Positions 17,883-27,631 of a stretch of 64,000 bases of DNA are shown here, one piece after another. A program made the translations under genes and the position numbers. The stretch comes from Variovorax paradoxus (GTDB lineage Bacteria > Pseudomonadota > Gammaproteobacteria > Burkholderiales > Burkholderiaceae_C). Where the stretch lies: the NCBI RefSeq assembly GCF_018614875.1, contig NZ_JAGGNW010000008.1, forward strand, positions 1 to 64,000, written 5' to 3'. Under the pieces are notes generated by a model. The model worked only from the letters and a program-made list of their open reading frames with translations, was not told where the DNA came from and did not search any database. Each line of letters starts with the position of its first letter. Within the stretch, counting starts at the first letter, position 1.

Positions 17883-18319
17883 GATGGGCCGCTCGGGAAG
17901 GGTGGCGGTAAGCCGATTGAAGAGAATGGAGGGATGGCGCTGGCGTCGAATCCGCCAGACGGTCTACCGTAGGCTCCAGCGCGTGGATCAGCAGGTTCTT
18001 CAGTTCGACGCCGCAAACGATGACGCGATGAGGCACAGTACCGTCGTTTAAGACGTCCGAATCATCTAGCGTCTTGTGTAAATAAATGATTCAGCAATAG
18101 GCGTGCCAATGGAGCGGCGCTGGATTTTGCATTCCTTTTTCTTAATTGGTCGCCCACTTCCACTGAGAACGTGACAAATAGTGTCGCCGATGAGCCAAAA
18201 AGTATTGGCATACGGACAAAGGCGTCACACCTACAGGTCGGGCACTTTGCTATTCGCTGGCCAACAAACCGCGCCTCGCCGTGCCCCTTCTGCATCACCG
18301 CGCTGCGCAGTCCGGTGCC
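17883..18319. other. Intergenic region upstream of the lipoprotein gene
   Basis: About 440 bases without a recognisable gene. The part near 18060-18180 is lower in G+C and should contain the promoter of the minus-strand lipoprotein gene. No clear operator or hairpin was found. Confidence 0.4.
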
Positions 18320-18464
18320 TCAGCGCTTGCCTGACAGCAACTCGCCGCAGTTCGGAATCTTCGCAGGCAGGTCCAGCGCCTTGAGCATCTGCCAGATGGT
18401 TGCCACGGCGGCCGAGAGTGTGGGCACCCCCCGACTCCGCCTGCACCTTCGCAATCGAGGGAAG
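18320..18464 (-). pseudogene. Asp/Glu racemase / maleate isomerase family, C-terminal fragment
   Basis: LPSIAKVQAESG in one frame is followed, after an apparent extra G, by GVPTLSAAVATIWQMLKALD and PNCGELLSGKR in the next frame, ending at a TGA (18320). This matches the C-terminus of arylmalonate-decarboxylase/maleate-isomerase-type proteins, which end with a Cys-containing SxPSLxxI and a GxPxxSxxxA motif. The N-terminal half is absent. Identification is by motif memory and moderately certain. Confidence 0.55.
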
Positions 18465-18604
18465 CGATTGCATCCTCCTCAAGGCACAAGGGTGTCGAGG
18501 CATGTTGCTGGGTTCGGCAGCGGCTGACATTTCACGGCTTTTCGAAAGTGTCATGTGCCACTAAACGTCAAGCGGAGCACATGTTTTGTGGGGCTTGAGC
18601 GTTC

Positions 18605-19470
18605 TTTGTGTACCTGCCCGAGGACTGGGCGGCGGATTCTGAACGCCGCGCCAAGGCCGGCGTTCCTGACGAAGTACGCTTCGCCACGAAGACGCAGATC
18701 GCGCTGCAGCAATTGCGCACGCTGCTGGATGAAGGCGCACCGCGCCACTGCGTGCTGGCCGATGCCGGCTACGGCGTGGACAACGCTTTTCGTCAGGCGC
18801 TCAGCGATATGGGCTTGCTCTATGCGGTAGGTGTCACATCTGCCGTCGTGGTCTGGCCGCCTGGCGTTCAGCCGCTGCCACCCAAGCCTTACAGCGGCAT
18901 GGGCCGACCGCCAGTGATGCCCAGGCGCACGGCGTCACTGCAGCCCATGAGCGTCAAGGCATTGGCGCAGTCATTGCCAAGCCGAGCGTTCCAGAACATC
19001 AGCTGGCGCGAGGGAACCAACGACGCACTGAACGGCCGCTTTGCGGCCGTGCGGGTGCGCCACGCCGGCGGCAATACGGGCAAGGCACGCCTGCGCCCCG
19101 AGCAGTGGCTGCTCATCGAGTGGCCAGCAAGCGACGCTGAGCCGAGCAAGTACTTCTTGTCCACCCTGCCAGAGGACACGCCGATCAACGAATTGGTCGA
19201 CATCGCCCATCAGCGTTGGCGCATCGAGCGTGACTACCAGGATCTGAAGCAGGATTTCGGCCTCGGCCACTACTAGGGCCGAGGGTGGCGCTGTCGGCGG
19301 TAAAAAAACTTCATCGAACGCCAAGTACCTGCCCTTCCCGAGGATTGCATCCCCCGCGGCAGTCCTGCGCGCGCAGCGTCACGTGCCGACGTCAATCACG
19401 ACACTGCGCCATCGACTGAGCTACCAGCTGATCGCTCGTCTCGGTCAGTGCCCCTGCTGCGGAAGGGCAA
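18605..19470 (+). pseudogene. IS701-type (DDE_5) transposase remnant
   Basis: YLPEDWAADSERRAKAGVPD, VLADAGYG with a catalytic Asp, and RWRIERDYQDLKQDFGLGHY match IS701-family transposases. A stop (TAG) replaces the expected Glu codon in the GHYEGRGW motif at 19274. Homology resumes weakly downstream (TLRHRLSYQLIARLGQCPCC, to about 19465), the normal C-terminal zinc-like tail. The N-terminal part with the first catalytic Asp is missing. With a similar remnant in the opposite orientation at 46.7-47.0 kb it brackets the catabolic block. Confidence 0.8.
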
Positions 19471-19573
19471 CCGAAAAAATGCTCTTGTGACACAGTAAGA
19501 CTAGCGGGCGTTCAAGATGGTTGGACTGGACGCTCACTCTTGAGCCGCACCGTGACTTGGACCTGTGCCTGTG

Positions 19574-20800
19574 TCAATGCGCAGCCCACTTGATCGACGA
19601 GATGTCGATTCCCTCCTTGTACATATCCCACAGCGGGCTCAATAGGCGGAGCCTTGTCACGGTTTCCGTGACTTGTCGGATCACCGCATCGATTTCCGTC
19701 TCTGTTGTGAACCGCCCAAGCGTGAACCGAATGGAACTGTGGGCAAGCTCGTCGCTGCGACCCAGAGCGCGAAGCACGAAGGACGGCTCCAGTGAAGCTG
19801 AGGTGCAGGCGGAACCCGATGACACCGCAATGTCCTTCATTCCCATAATGAGCGACTCCCCCTCGACGTAGTTGAAGCTCATGTTGAGGTTGTGCGGCAC
19901 CCGGTGCTCGAGACTGCCGTTGACATACACCTCCTCCATTTGGGCCAAGCCTGCACTGAGCCGGTCTCGCAACTGTCTCACACGCGCGGACTCTGCCTCC
20001 ATTTCGATCTTCGCCAGGCGAAACGCCTCGCCCATGCCGACGACCTGGTGAGTCGGAAGGGTGCCAGATCGCATCCCCCGCTCATGACCTCCGCCATGAA
20101 TCTGGGCCTCGATGCGGATCCGAGGTTTGCGACGGACGTACAGCGCCCCGATACCCTTGGGCCCATAGACCTTGTGAGCGGTCACGGTCAACAAATCTGC
20201 ATGGAACGTGCTCAGGTCGATCGGGATCTTTCCCGCGCCTTGCACCGCGTCGCAGTGATAGACGATGCCGCGATCACGGCACAACTGCGCAATCTCCTCG
20301 ACTGGGTTGATCACGCCGATCTCGTTGTTGACCAACATGATGGATACCAGAACCGTGTCGTCGCGCAGGGCTTCTCGCACCGAATCGATGCATACGCGTC
20401 CGTCGCTCTCAACGTCGAGGTACGTGACCGTGAACCCTTCACGCTCCAATTCTCTGCACGTGTCCAAAACAGCCTTGTGCTCCGTCTTCTGCGTGACGAT
20501 GTGCTTACCCTTGCCGCTGTAAAAGTGAGCAGCACCCTTGATGGCGAGGTTATTGCCCTCGGTGGCACCGGAGGTCCAGACGATCTCACGCGGATCAGCC
20601 CCTAAGAGGCTTGCGACGTGAGCGCGTGCAGTCTCAACAGCACTTTCTGCCTCCCACCCGTAGACATGACTGCGTGAGGCAGGGTTGCCGAAATGCTCCC
20701 CAAGATAAGGAAGGAGTGCGGCGACCACTCGCGGGTCAGTGGGTGTCGTCGCCATGTAGTCCATGTAGATCGGTCGAGAGAGGGGCGAAAGCAAAGTCAT
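19574..20800 (-). CDS. iscS: Cysteine desulfurase, IscS type
   Basis: PLP enzyme removing sulfur from cysteine for Fe-S cluster assembly. The 408 residues match IscS (404). It has [33 protein letters not shown], the PLP Lys in [10 protein letters not shown] (Lys210) and the persulfide Cys in [14 protein letters not shown] (Cys332); the end [10 protein letters not shown] resembles the IscS tail. No iscU, iscA, hscBA or fdx genes are adjacent, so this is a stand-alone paralogue rather than the housekeeping isc operon. It is divergent from the ABC transporter/Rieske oxygenase operon, which encodes two Fe-S proteins. A dedicated role in maturing them is plausible inference. Confidence 0.92.
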   Translation of the reverse strand: MTLLSPLSRPIYMDYMATTPTDPRVVAALLPYLGEHFGNPASRSHVYGWEAESAVETARAHVASLLGADPREIVWTSGATEGNNLAIKGAAHFYSGKGKHIVTQKTEHKAVLDTCRELEREGFTVTYLDVESDGRVCIDSVREALRDDTVLVSIMLVNNEIGVINPVEEIAQLCRDRGIVYHCDAVQGAGKIPIDLSTFHADLLTVTAHKVYGPKGIGALYVRRKPRIRIEAQIHGGGHERGMRSGTLPTHQVVGMGEAFRLAKIEMEAESARVRQLRDRLSAGLAQMEEVYVNGSLEHRVPHNLNMSFNYVEGESLIMGMKDIAVSSGSACTSASLEPSFVLRALGRSDELAHSSIRFTLGRFTTETEIDAVIRQVTETVTRLRLLSPLWDMYKEGIDISSIKWAAH

Positions 20801-20886
20801 ATGAGCGCGTCCAGGTTGTGGTTGTGTCTAAGTGTGAGTGCACCAGAAAGGCTATCTCTGCGCCGAAAAAGTGATTCTTTAATTAC

Positions 20887-20928
20887 TCAACTACCCTAGT
20901 TGACAGATGTATATGACGAATATAGCAT
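20887..20928 (+). promoter_or_regulatory. Promoter with 17-bp palindromic operator ahead of the ABC-Rieske operon
   Basis: TCAACTACCCTAGTTGA (20887-20903) is a near-perfect dyad (TCAACTA-N3-TAGTTGA). It overlaps a TTGACA -35 element at 20900-20905; a plausible -10 (TAGCAT, 20923-20928) lies 17 bases further on. An operator over the -35 box implies repression. Closely related sites occur at 47060, 56873, 60567 and 63886. Confidence 0.7.
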
Positions 20929-20954
20929 TGCCTCGCAATCACAAGGAGCACAGC

Positions 20955-22148
20955 ATGGGTATCGATCGCAGAGGGTTCTTGGCCGGCGCGGCAGGCGCAG
21001 GTTTGGCGGCTAGTTTTCAGCCCAGCTGGGCGCAAACGGATTCGGTGCGAATCGGCGTTCCGACAGGCATCACGGGCAACTGGTCGGCTCTTGGATCGCA
21101 AATCCAGCGCACGTGCCGACTGTTCGCGAAGACGGTGAACGCCAAGGGCGGCATCGATGGCCGTCAGGTCGAGTTCTTTTTCGAAGACACGCAGGGCGAC
21201 CCCGCTGCATGTGTGCGCAAGACCTCTGAACTGATCGAAGGCCGCGGTGTCAAGTTGATCACGGGCGTCATCTCCAGTGGCGAGTCCCTGGCCATCATGC
21301 CCCGCCTCGCAGATTGGAACGCTCTGTACCTGGCCGGCATCAGCGGCGTTGGCTCACTGACGGCACAGAACTTTGTCCCCAACGCATTCCGCACCTGCAC
21401 ATCCGGTCCCATGCGTGCCCGCGCGATCTCACTCTGGTTCGCCAAGTCGCCCAAGATGAAGTTCTTCACCATCGCCCAGGACTACGCCTGGGGGAAGAAC
21501 AGTCTTTCGACGTTCGAGCAGCTCATCGGCGGCTTGGGCAAGCAAACTGTGGGAAACGTCCTGACACCTCTTGGCACCAAGGACTACTCCAGCTATATCG
21601 CTCGCATCCGTCAAGCCAAGCCGGAAGTGCTTTACGTCGCCATGAGCGGGGACGACGCCACCGCTTTCCTTAAGCAGGCTGGCCAGTACCGGCTGGGCGA
21701 GCAGATGCAAATCGTGACCGAGGTATTGGACCTGTTGAATACACGACCGCTAGGCGATGCCGGTGTGGGGTTGTATGGCGTGAGTCAATACAACTATTCG
21801 TACGAGACCGCAGCGAACAAGGAGTTCGTCCGTCTCTTCCGGGCCGAGTACAGCGAAATTCCGGACACGTACGACGGTGAGACCTGGCAAGGCTTGAGCG
21901 TGCTCGCAGAAGCGGTGCGGCGTGCCAAGTCTGTCGACGCGATGACAGTCCGGAAGGCCCTGGTTGACCTGGAGATCGAGTCGGTGAAGGGGCGAGTGAA
22001 GCTGCGGGGCTGCGATCAGCAAGGCGAGCAGAGCGTTTTTGTTGCGCGTCTGGAGAAGAGCGCTGATGCGAGTTACCCACTCCCCAAGATCATCGAAACG
22101 TTCAGCTCAGATGCAGTCATTCCAGCCTGCCGCAAAGACACGTTTTGA
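20955..22148 (+). CDS. ABC transporter substrate-binding protein (branched-chain amino acid/aromatic acid type)
   Basis: Periplasmic receptor (LivK/HAAT family) of about 397 residues. The start at 20955 is chosen because it has an AAGGAG site six bases upstream and begins with a twin-arginine-like signal, MGIDRRGFLAGAAGAGLAAS, cleaved near WAQ. The mature protein has IGVPTGITGNWSALGSQIQR and FFEDTQGDPAACVRKTSELI, typical type I periplasmic-binding-protein features. Together with the next four genes it forms a complete importer. In Burkholderiales such systems often take up aromatic or other carboxylic acids; the substrate here is probably that of the Rieske oxygenase encoded downstream (inference). 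Confidence 0.9.
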   Translation: MGIDRRGFLAGAAGAGLAASFQPSWAQTDSVRIGVPTGITGNWSALGSQIQRTCRLFAKTVNAKGGIDGRQVEFFFEDTQGDPAACVRKTSELIEGRGVKLITGVISSGESLAIMPRLADWNALYLAGISGVGSLTAQNFVPNAFRTCTSGPMRARAISLWFAKSPKMKFFTIAQDYAWGKNSLSTFEQLIGGLGKQTVGNVLTPLGTKDYSSYIARIRQAKPEVLYVAMSGDDATAFLKQAGQYRLGEQMQIVTEVLDLLNTRPLGDAGVGLYGVSQYNYSYETAANKEFVRLFRAEYSEIPDTYDGETWQGLSVLAEAVRRAKSVDAMTVRKALVDLEIESVKGRVKLRGCDQQGEQSVFVARLEKSADASYPLPKIIETFSSDAVIPACRKDTF

Positions 22149-22206
22149 CGCAAGCGTTTGCCGCTGAGCCCGTCGCTAGCACATCAAACCTCACGAAAGA
22201 CGCACT

Positions 22207-23076
22207 ATGAGTGTGTTGCAACTTTGGCTCAACCTTGGGCTGAACACGTTATCCCTCGCATCGCTCCTCGCGATGCTCACGGTGGGCTTGACGCTGATTT
22301 TCGGCATCATGCGCATCATGAACTTCGCCCACGGGGCGATGTACATGTTTGGCGCCTACGTCGGAATCTCGGCGGCCCAATGGGCCGGGAACTTCTGGGC
22401 CGGACTTCTGCTTGCGGCGCTGAGTGCCGCGGTCATTGGAGCCCTCTTCGAATCGGGGCTTCTACGCCACCTCTACAAGCGGGACGCAAGCAGCTTCCTT
22501 CTCATCACGTTCGGGCTGAGCCTCGTGCTAACCGAAGCCACGCGACTTGGTTGGGGATCGAACAGCCGCGACGTCCAGCTGCCGGAAGCACTTGCCGGGG
22601 TCATGTTCGTCATGGATGAGCCGTTTCCGCTTTACCGCGTCTTCCTGATCGCGTTCGGAATGACAGCCTTGGGCATCCTTGCCATCGTGATCCTGAAGTC
22701 GCGCCTGGGGCTGCTCATCCGCGCGATCTCCCAGAATGCAGAGATGACACAGGCCTTGGGGGTCAATGTCGGGACCATCCGAACATTGACCTTCGCCGTG
22801 GGTTGTGCGTTCGCAGGGCTGGGCGGCTATCTCGCCGTTCCGTTGATCACGGGTTACATCGGTATGGGCAGCGCGGCCATCATCGAATCATTCGTCATTG
22901 TGATGATTGGTGGCATGGGCAGCTTTCTCGGATCCGCCGTCGGTAGCCTGCTAGTCGCTACGACTCAATCCTTCGGCAACTTTTACTTTCCCGACTTCTC
23001 GCTGGTGTTTACCTACCTCTTGATGATTGGCGTTCTGCTGTATCGCCCGGGTGGCTTGTTCGGAGAAGAAGAGTGA
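22207..23076 (+). CDS. livH: Branched-chain-type ABC transporter permease (LivH family)
   Basis: 289 residues, highly hydrophobic with about eight membrane spans. LTVGLTLIFGIMRIMNFAHG near the N-terminus is the diagnostic LivH start (GLxLIFGxMxxxNFAHG), and the EAA-like loop QALGVNVGTIRTLTFAVGCA lies in the C-terminal half. It forms the inner-membrane channel with the next gene, whose ATG overlaps its TGA by four bases. Confidence 0.92.
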   Translation: MSVLQLWLNLGLNTLSLASLLAMLTVGLTLIFGIMRIMNFAHGAMYMFGAYVGISAAQWAGNFWAGLLLAALSAAVIGALFESGLLRHLYKRDASSFLLITFGLSLVLTEATRLGWGSNSRDVQLPEALAGVMFVMDEPFPLYRVFLIAFGMTALGILAIVILKSRLGLLIRAISQNAEMTQALGVNVGTIRTLTFAVGCAFAGLGGYLAVPLITGYIGMGSAAIIESFVIVMIGGMGSFLGSAVGSLLVATTQSFGNFYFPDFSLVFTYLLMIGVLLYRPGGLFGEEE

Positions 23077-24035
23077 TGAAGTATGCCGTTCCTGTCGTTG
23101 CCTTCTTGGCGGCGGCCCCGTTCGCTTTGCAGAGCTTCCAAGTCACGCTACTGACGGAGATTCTGATCTTTGCGCTGTTCGCGATGAGCCTGGACGTTCA
23201 GATGGGCTACGCGCGCCTGTTCTCCTTCGGCCATGTCCTGCCGTACGGTGTCGGTGCGTACGCATGCGCATTCGCGCTGCTGGCGGGGTGGCCGTTGCCT
23301 TTCGCGCTTGGCGGCGCCGTGCTGGTTGCAACGCTCCTGTCTGTTCCGATCGGATGGTTGAGCACACGGGCTAGCGGGGTCGCCTTTGCCATGTTGACGT
23401 TGGCGTTTGCGCAACTGGGGTACGCGATCGTTTTCAAGTGGAACACTCTTACCGGCGGTTCGGATGGCTTGACCGGTTTCGCACGGAATGCAGGCCCCTT
23501 CGGGTTCGAGGGATTCGTGTCCCGCGACGGCTACTTCTGGCTCGTTCTGGTCGTTGTTTTCGCGACATACTGGTTGGCACGAGGCTTCATGAACTCTGCA
23601 ATGGGCAGAGCCATCGTTGCCGTACGTGAGAACGAGCGACGAGCCAGTGCGATCGGATATGTGCCGAGGACCTTGCGCATCGTCGCCTTCGTCGTTTCCG
23701 GCGCCCTTGCAGGAGTGGCGGGGGCGCTCCACGCAGGTTTCCTGTTGTTCGTCTCTCCGGAGATCTTGCATTGGATGCTTTCAGGACACGTCATCATCGC
23801 CGTCATCCTCGGCGGAACGGGCACCCTGATCGGTCCGATGATCGGAGCAGCTCTGATTGTTCTTGCTCACCACCAGTTGAGCGCGGTCACAGACAGTTGG
23901 CCTTTGGTGATGGGGCTGCTTTTCATCATCGTTGTTATCGCTGCGCCCAAGGGCCTTTGGGGCATCAAGACTTCGATCGCCGCCAAGATTTCGCAGCGCC
24001 GCGCCACGCACGGAGAGAAAAATGCCGCTTCTTGA
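23073..24035 (+). CDS. livM: Branched-chain-type ABC transporter permease (LivM family)
   Basis: 320 residues with about nine to ten hydrophobic segments. LTEILIFALFAMSLDVQMGY and VGAYACAFALLAGWPLP are typical of LivM, and VAVRENERRASAIGY is the cytoplasmic coupling loop. It starts within an ATGA overlap with livH and ends 14 bases inside the ATPase gene, indicating tight translational coupling. Confidence 0.92.
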   Translation: MMKYAVPVVAFLAAAPFALQSFQVTLLTEILIFALFAMSLDVQMGYARLFSFGHVLPYGVGAYACAFALLAGWPLPFALGGAVLVATLLSVPIGWLSTRASGVAFAMLTLAFAQLGYAIVFKWNTLTGGSDGLTGFARNAGPFGFEGFVSRDGYFWLVLVVVFATYWLARGFMNSAMGRAIVAVRENERRASAIGYVPRTLRIVAFVVSGALAGVAGALHAGFLLFVSPEILHWMLSGHVIIAVILGGTGTLIGPMIGAALIVLAHHQLSAVTDSWPLVMGLLFIIVVIAAPKGLWGIKTSIAAKISQRRATHGEKNAAS

Positions 24036-24774
24036 ATGTTCTGGTCTTACGAAGCGCTGGGGAGCGGTCACCACCGTGGATGACGTGAGCCTCACGGTCA
24101 ACGCCGGCGAGGTGGTCGCGCTCATTGGCCCAAACGGTGCGGGCAAGAGTACCGTTTTCAACTTGATTGCGGGTGCGATCAAGAAGACCGCCGGAACCGT
24201 GCGCTTCGCAGAGGAGAGTGTCGAACACCTCTCAGCGTTCGACCTGGCTCAGAGGGGTCTGAGCCGAACGTATCAGATTACCTGCTTGTTCCCGGAACTG
24301 ACGGCCCTTGAAAACGTCCGGTTGGCAGTTCAAGCGAGATCCGCCGGACGGCTCCGGCCGATAGCGTCAAAGGCTTTTGTGCAACAGACCGAGGCGGAGG
24401 CGATGACCTGGCTCGCACGCGTCCGATTGACCGATTGCGCAGATCGAACGGCTGGTCAGTTGTCCCATGGGGATCAACGGCTGCTCGAAATCGCGACGGC
24501 CCTGGCGCTTCAGCCAAAGTTGATTCTCTTGGACGAGCCCACGCAAGGCATGTCGGTCGAAGAGACACGCGGGACGGTGAGATTGCTCAAGTCGCTGCTG
24601 GAGGACGCCCCCATCGCAGTGCTATTGGTGGAACACGACCTTGAGGTCGTGTTCGGAGTTGCAGATCGCATTGTCGTACTGGATCAGGGGCGCAAGATCG
24701 CCGATGGCAGACCAGAGGCTGTGCGAAACGATCCGGCCGTGCAGCGCGCGTACCTGGGAGTGGCACATGCTTAA
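24022..24774 (+). CDS. livG: ABC transporter ATPase (LivG family)
   Basis: 250 residues from the ATG at 24022 (MPLLECSGLTKRWGAVTTVD), which has a GGAGAG site upstream. Walker A is GPNGAGKST, the signature is LSHGDQRLLEIA and Walker B is LILLDEPTQGM. LSHGDQR is a common LivG variant of LSGGQ. It energises import with LivF. Confidence 0.93.
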   Translation: MPLLECSGLTKRWGAVTTVDDVSLTVNAGEVVALIGPNGAGKSTVFNLIAGAIKKTAGTVRFAEESVEHLSAFDLAQRGLSRTYQITCLFPELTALENVRLAVQARSAGRLRPIASKAFVQQTEAEAMTWLARVRLTDCADRTAGQLSHGDQRLLEIATALALQPKLILLDEPTQGMSVEETRGTVRLLKSLLEDAPIAVLLVEHDLEVVFGVADRIVVLDQGRKIADGRPEAVRNDPAVQRAYLGVAHA

Positions 24775-25462
24775 GGTCGACAAGCTGGAAGCCGGATACG
24801 GATCCGGCAAGGTTCTCTTCGGCGTCAACTTTCAGGTGCCCAAGGGTGAAGTGACTGCAATCATCGGGCGAAATGGAGTGGGCAAGACCACGACGCTCAA
24901 GACCGTAATGGGGATCGTGCAGGCGTCCTCCGGAACCGTGTCGATCGACGGCCTCGATCTGAGCGGAAAGCCAGCGCACGAGATGGTCAGGGCGGGCATT
25001 GGATACGTCCCCGAAGGCAGGCAGATCTTCCCGGCATTGACGGTCCTTGAGAACCTGCGCGTGGGCCAGCGCACCAAGCCCAAAACGTGGACCGAAGAGC
25101 GGGTGCTCGATCTGTTTCCTCATCTTCAGCGCCGCATCAAGAACGCCGGCCACGCTCTGTCTGGCGGCGAGCAGCAAATGCTCGCGATCGCGCGAGCGCT
25201 GGTGACGGACGTCAAGGTGTTGATGCTGGACGAGCCGACGCAGGGCCTGGCGCCCATGGTGGTCCAACAGATCGGCGATGTGATCAAGCTGCTGAAGTCC
25301 GAGGGGGTCGCGGTGCTGCTTGTCGAGCAGAACCTGAATCTCACCGAGCGCATCTCCGATCGCATCCTGGTCATGTCCAAAGGGAAAGTCGTGGAGACGC
25401 TTTCCATCGCCGATTTCAAGGCTGACGCGGAGCGCGTCCATCGTCAGTGGCTGACGATTTGA
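24767..25462 (+). CDS. livF: ABC transporter ATPase (LivF family)
   Basis: 231 residues from the ATG at 24767 (MLKVDKLEAGYGSGKVLFGV), overlapping the LivG stop by eight bases. Walker A is GRNGVGKTT, the signature LSGGEQQMLAIARAL and Walker B VLMLDEPTQGLAP. The short length and VPEGRQIFPALTVLENL are typical of LivF. It completes the importer. Confidence 0.93.
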   Translation: MLKVDKLEAGYGSGKVLFGVNFQVPKGEVTAIIGRNGVGKTTTLKTVMGIVQASSGTVSIDGLDLSGKPAHEMVRAGIGYVPEGRQIFPALTVLENLRVGQRTKPKTWTEERVLDLFPHLQRRIKNAGHALSGGEQQMLAIARALVTDVKVLMLDEPTQGLAPMVVQQIGDVIKLLKSEGVAVLLVEQNLNLTERISDRILVMSKGKVVETLSIADFKADAERVHRQWLTI

Positions 25463-25493
25463 GGATGTTTCGATTGAAAAGCAGGAGCAAAAG

Positions 25494-26267
25494 ATGATCG
25501 AATTCAATGGCAGTCCGTTGCTGGATGGCCAGGTGGCTGTGGTGACCGGGGCGGGTCAAGGGATGGGCCGCGAGATTGCTATCGGCCTGGCCGCAGCGGG
25601 TGCGAAGGTGGTGGTCGCTGATGTCAACATACAGACCACTGAAGAGACCGTGGCTTTGATCGAGCAGCTGGGAGGCACCGCTTGGTCAGTGCATTGGGAC
25701 GTCTCCGATCCCGACCAGGCGCAGTTGGTGGCGGCTCGTGTCCATGAGCTAGCCGGCGACGCATCCATCCTCGTGAACAACGCGGGCATCCATCGCCGCG
25801 GGCAATTCGGCGAGGAAGGCCACTTCGGTACTTGGCGCGAGGTCATGGCGGTGAACTTGGACGGGATGATGTACGGGATCACGGCCTTTCTGGATCAGCT
25901 GAAGCGCACCCAAGGCAACATCATCAACCTGGCGTCGATCCAATCGTTCACGGCGGCTCCGAACTTCACAACGGCCTATGCCGCGAGCAAGGGCGGGGTG
26001 GCGATGTTGACCAAGTCTCTGGCGGCGGATCTGGCCCAGCATGGCGTGCGGGTCAATGCCATCGCACCGGGCTTTATCGAAACCCCGCAAACCGCCGTCT
26101 CTCGGGCAAACCCTGACCGGGTCGCGTTCGTCATGTCCCACACACCGATGAAGCGCGCGGGTCGCGCGGAGGAGATGGCTGGCCCTGCAGTGTTCCTGGC
26201 GTCGCACCTTGCCTCCTTCGTGACCGGCGTCGTCCTGCCCGTTGACGGCGGCTTCCTCACCCTCTGA
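25494..26267 (+). CDS. Short-chain dehydrogenase/reductase
   Basis: 257 residues. The NAD(P) motif is VTGAGQGMGREIA, with VVVADVN after beta-2, suggesting NAD preference through Asp. NNAG is present and the catalytic Ser-Tyr-Lys occurs in NLASIQSF then YAASKGG. A Shine-Dalgarno-like GCAGGAGC precedes the ATG. Located between the transporter and the Rieske oxygenase genes, it probably oxidises a hydroxyl group of the substrate or of the oxygenase product, for example a dihydrodiol or an alcohol. Confidence 0.9.
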   Translation: MIEFNGSPLLDGQVAVVTGAGQGMGREIAIGLAAAGAKVVVADVNIQTTEETVALIEQLGGTAWSVHWDVSDPDQAQLVAARVHELAGDASILVNNAGIHRRGQFGEEGHFGTWREVMAVNLDGMMYGITAFLDQLKRTQGNIINLASIQSFTAAPNFTTAYAASKGGVAMLTKSLAADLAQHGVRVNAIAPGFIETPQTAVSRANPDRVAFVMSHTPMKRAGRAEEMAGPAVFLASHLASFVTGVVLPVDGGFLTL

Positions 26268-26293
26268 TTCGAGTCTCAACAAGGAAACATGCT

Positions 26294-27619
26294 ATGGCGC
26301 TCGTCAACAAACTCGATGTACTTTCCCATGTGAGCAAGGGGACGCCGGTCGGCGAACTTTTCCGGTCCATCTGGCTTCCCGCTTTGCTCTCAACTCAATT
26401 GCCCGAACCCGGCGGCGCGCCGGTGCGCTTGAAGCTGCTTGGTGAAGAGCTCGTTGCGTTTCGCAACGGCAAGGGCGAGGTTGGCATCGTTCAGGCCAAC
26501 TGCGCGCACCGCCTGGCACCTCTTTTCTACGGCCGAGTAGAAAAGGAGGGCATCCGCTGCAACTACCACGGTTGGTTGTACAACGCCGAAGGCGACTGCC
26601 TCGAGATGCAGAATTCAACCGATCAGTCGATCTGCAAGAAGGTCAAGCTGACCGCGTACAAGGCACAAGAGAAGGCCGACATCGTTTGGGTGTTCATGGG
26701 CAGTGGTGAACCCCCGGCGCTTCCGCAGTTTCCTTGGATCGACCTGCCCAAGTCGCAGCGCAACGCCACGGTGTGGGTTCAGGAATCGAACTGGCTGCAG
26801 GGCATGGAAGGCGAACTGGACAGCTCGCACGTCTCGATTCTTCACACGAACCCGGCCACGATGGCGACCTCTCCGGTGCACCGTCCGTACTCGGCGGTTG
26901 ACATCACGCCCAAGCTGTACGCCAAAGACACGGAGATCGGGGTCATCGGCATCGCTCGTCGCAACGCCGACGAGAATTTCTATTGGCGCGTTTCCCAGTT
27001 CATGGCCCCGTGCTTCAGTTCTATCCCCAGTGCAGACTTCCCGGTGGGCGGCCGTGCGTTCATTCCGATCGACGACCACAACACCTACACCTGGGACTTC
27101 AACTACTACCTCAAGGGCGATCTTCCCGAAGCGTTCCTGGACTACATCGGCAAGGGTTTGGCCTTCCCGCCGGATAGCGTCTATGAACCGTATCGCCTGA
27201 ACACGGGCGCCATCATCGACACGTTCGTTCCCGTTCGGAACCAGCGCAACAACTACATGATCGACCGCAAGGGAGCGAGCCTGTCGAGCCCCTCCGGCAT
27301 TCATGGCCTCAATGACCAAGACCGTGCCATGCAGGAGGGCATGCTGGCACTCCCGGGAACCGAAGGCCGCATCGTCGATCGCGAGAAGGAGTTCTTGCTC
27401 GCAACCGACATCGCGATCGTCCGCAGCCGCCGCCGCCTGCTCGAGTACGTCAAGTCGGAAGAGACCATTGCAAAGTTCCGGGAAACCGTCAAGGACGGCA
27501 GCGCCTACGCGGTTGTGCCGCTTGACGTCGTATCCGAGCTCGGGGAGATGAGCGATTTCCTGGATCGTCATCACGGCGAACTTATGCCTAGCAGCACGAC
27601 CGACTCCGCTGCCGCCTAG
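26294..27619 (+). CDS. Rieske non-heme iron oxygenase, phthalate 4,5-dioxygenase-like
   Basis: Oxygenase component of 441 residues. The Rieske [2Fe-2S] ligands are Cys70, His72, Cys89 and His92 (NCAHR then CNYHGW). The mononuclear iron site follows in the C-terminal domain as D-x2-H-x4-H (Asp176, His179, His184, in MEGELDSSHVSILH). LFRSIWLPALLSTQLPE and APVRLKLLGEELVAFRN are typical of the phthalate-dioxygenase/O-demethylase group, which are homomultimers without a beta subunit; indeed none is encoded here. The usual Pro in the first Rieske motif (CPHR) is Ala. Activity may be dihydroxylation, hydroxylation or demethylation of an aromatic, heteroaromatic or alicyclic acid. Confidence 0.93.
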   Translation: MALVNKLDVLSHVSKGTPVGELFRSIWLPALLSTQLPEPGGAPVRLKLLGEELVAFRNGKGEVGIVQANCAHRLAPLFYGRVEKEGIRCNYHGWLYNAEGDCLEMQNSTDQSICKKVKLTAYKAQEKADIVWVFMGSGEPPALPQFPWIDLPKSQRNATVWVQESNWLQGMEGELDSSHVSILHTNPATMATSPVHRPYSAVDITPKLYAKDTEIGVIGIARRNADENFYWRVSQFMAPCFSSIPSADFPVGGRAFIPIDDHNTYTWDFNYYLKGDLPEAFLDYIGKGLAFPPDSVYEPYRLNTGAIIDTFVPVRNQRNNYMIDRKGASLSSPSGIHGLNDQDRAMQEGMLALPGTEGRIVDREKEFLLATDIAIVRSRRRLLEYVKSEETIAKFRETVKDGSAYAVVPLDVVSELGEMSDFLDRHHGELMPSSTTDSAAA

Positions 27620-27631
27620 CCGCTTGCCGTC

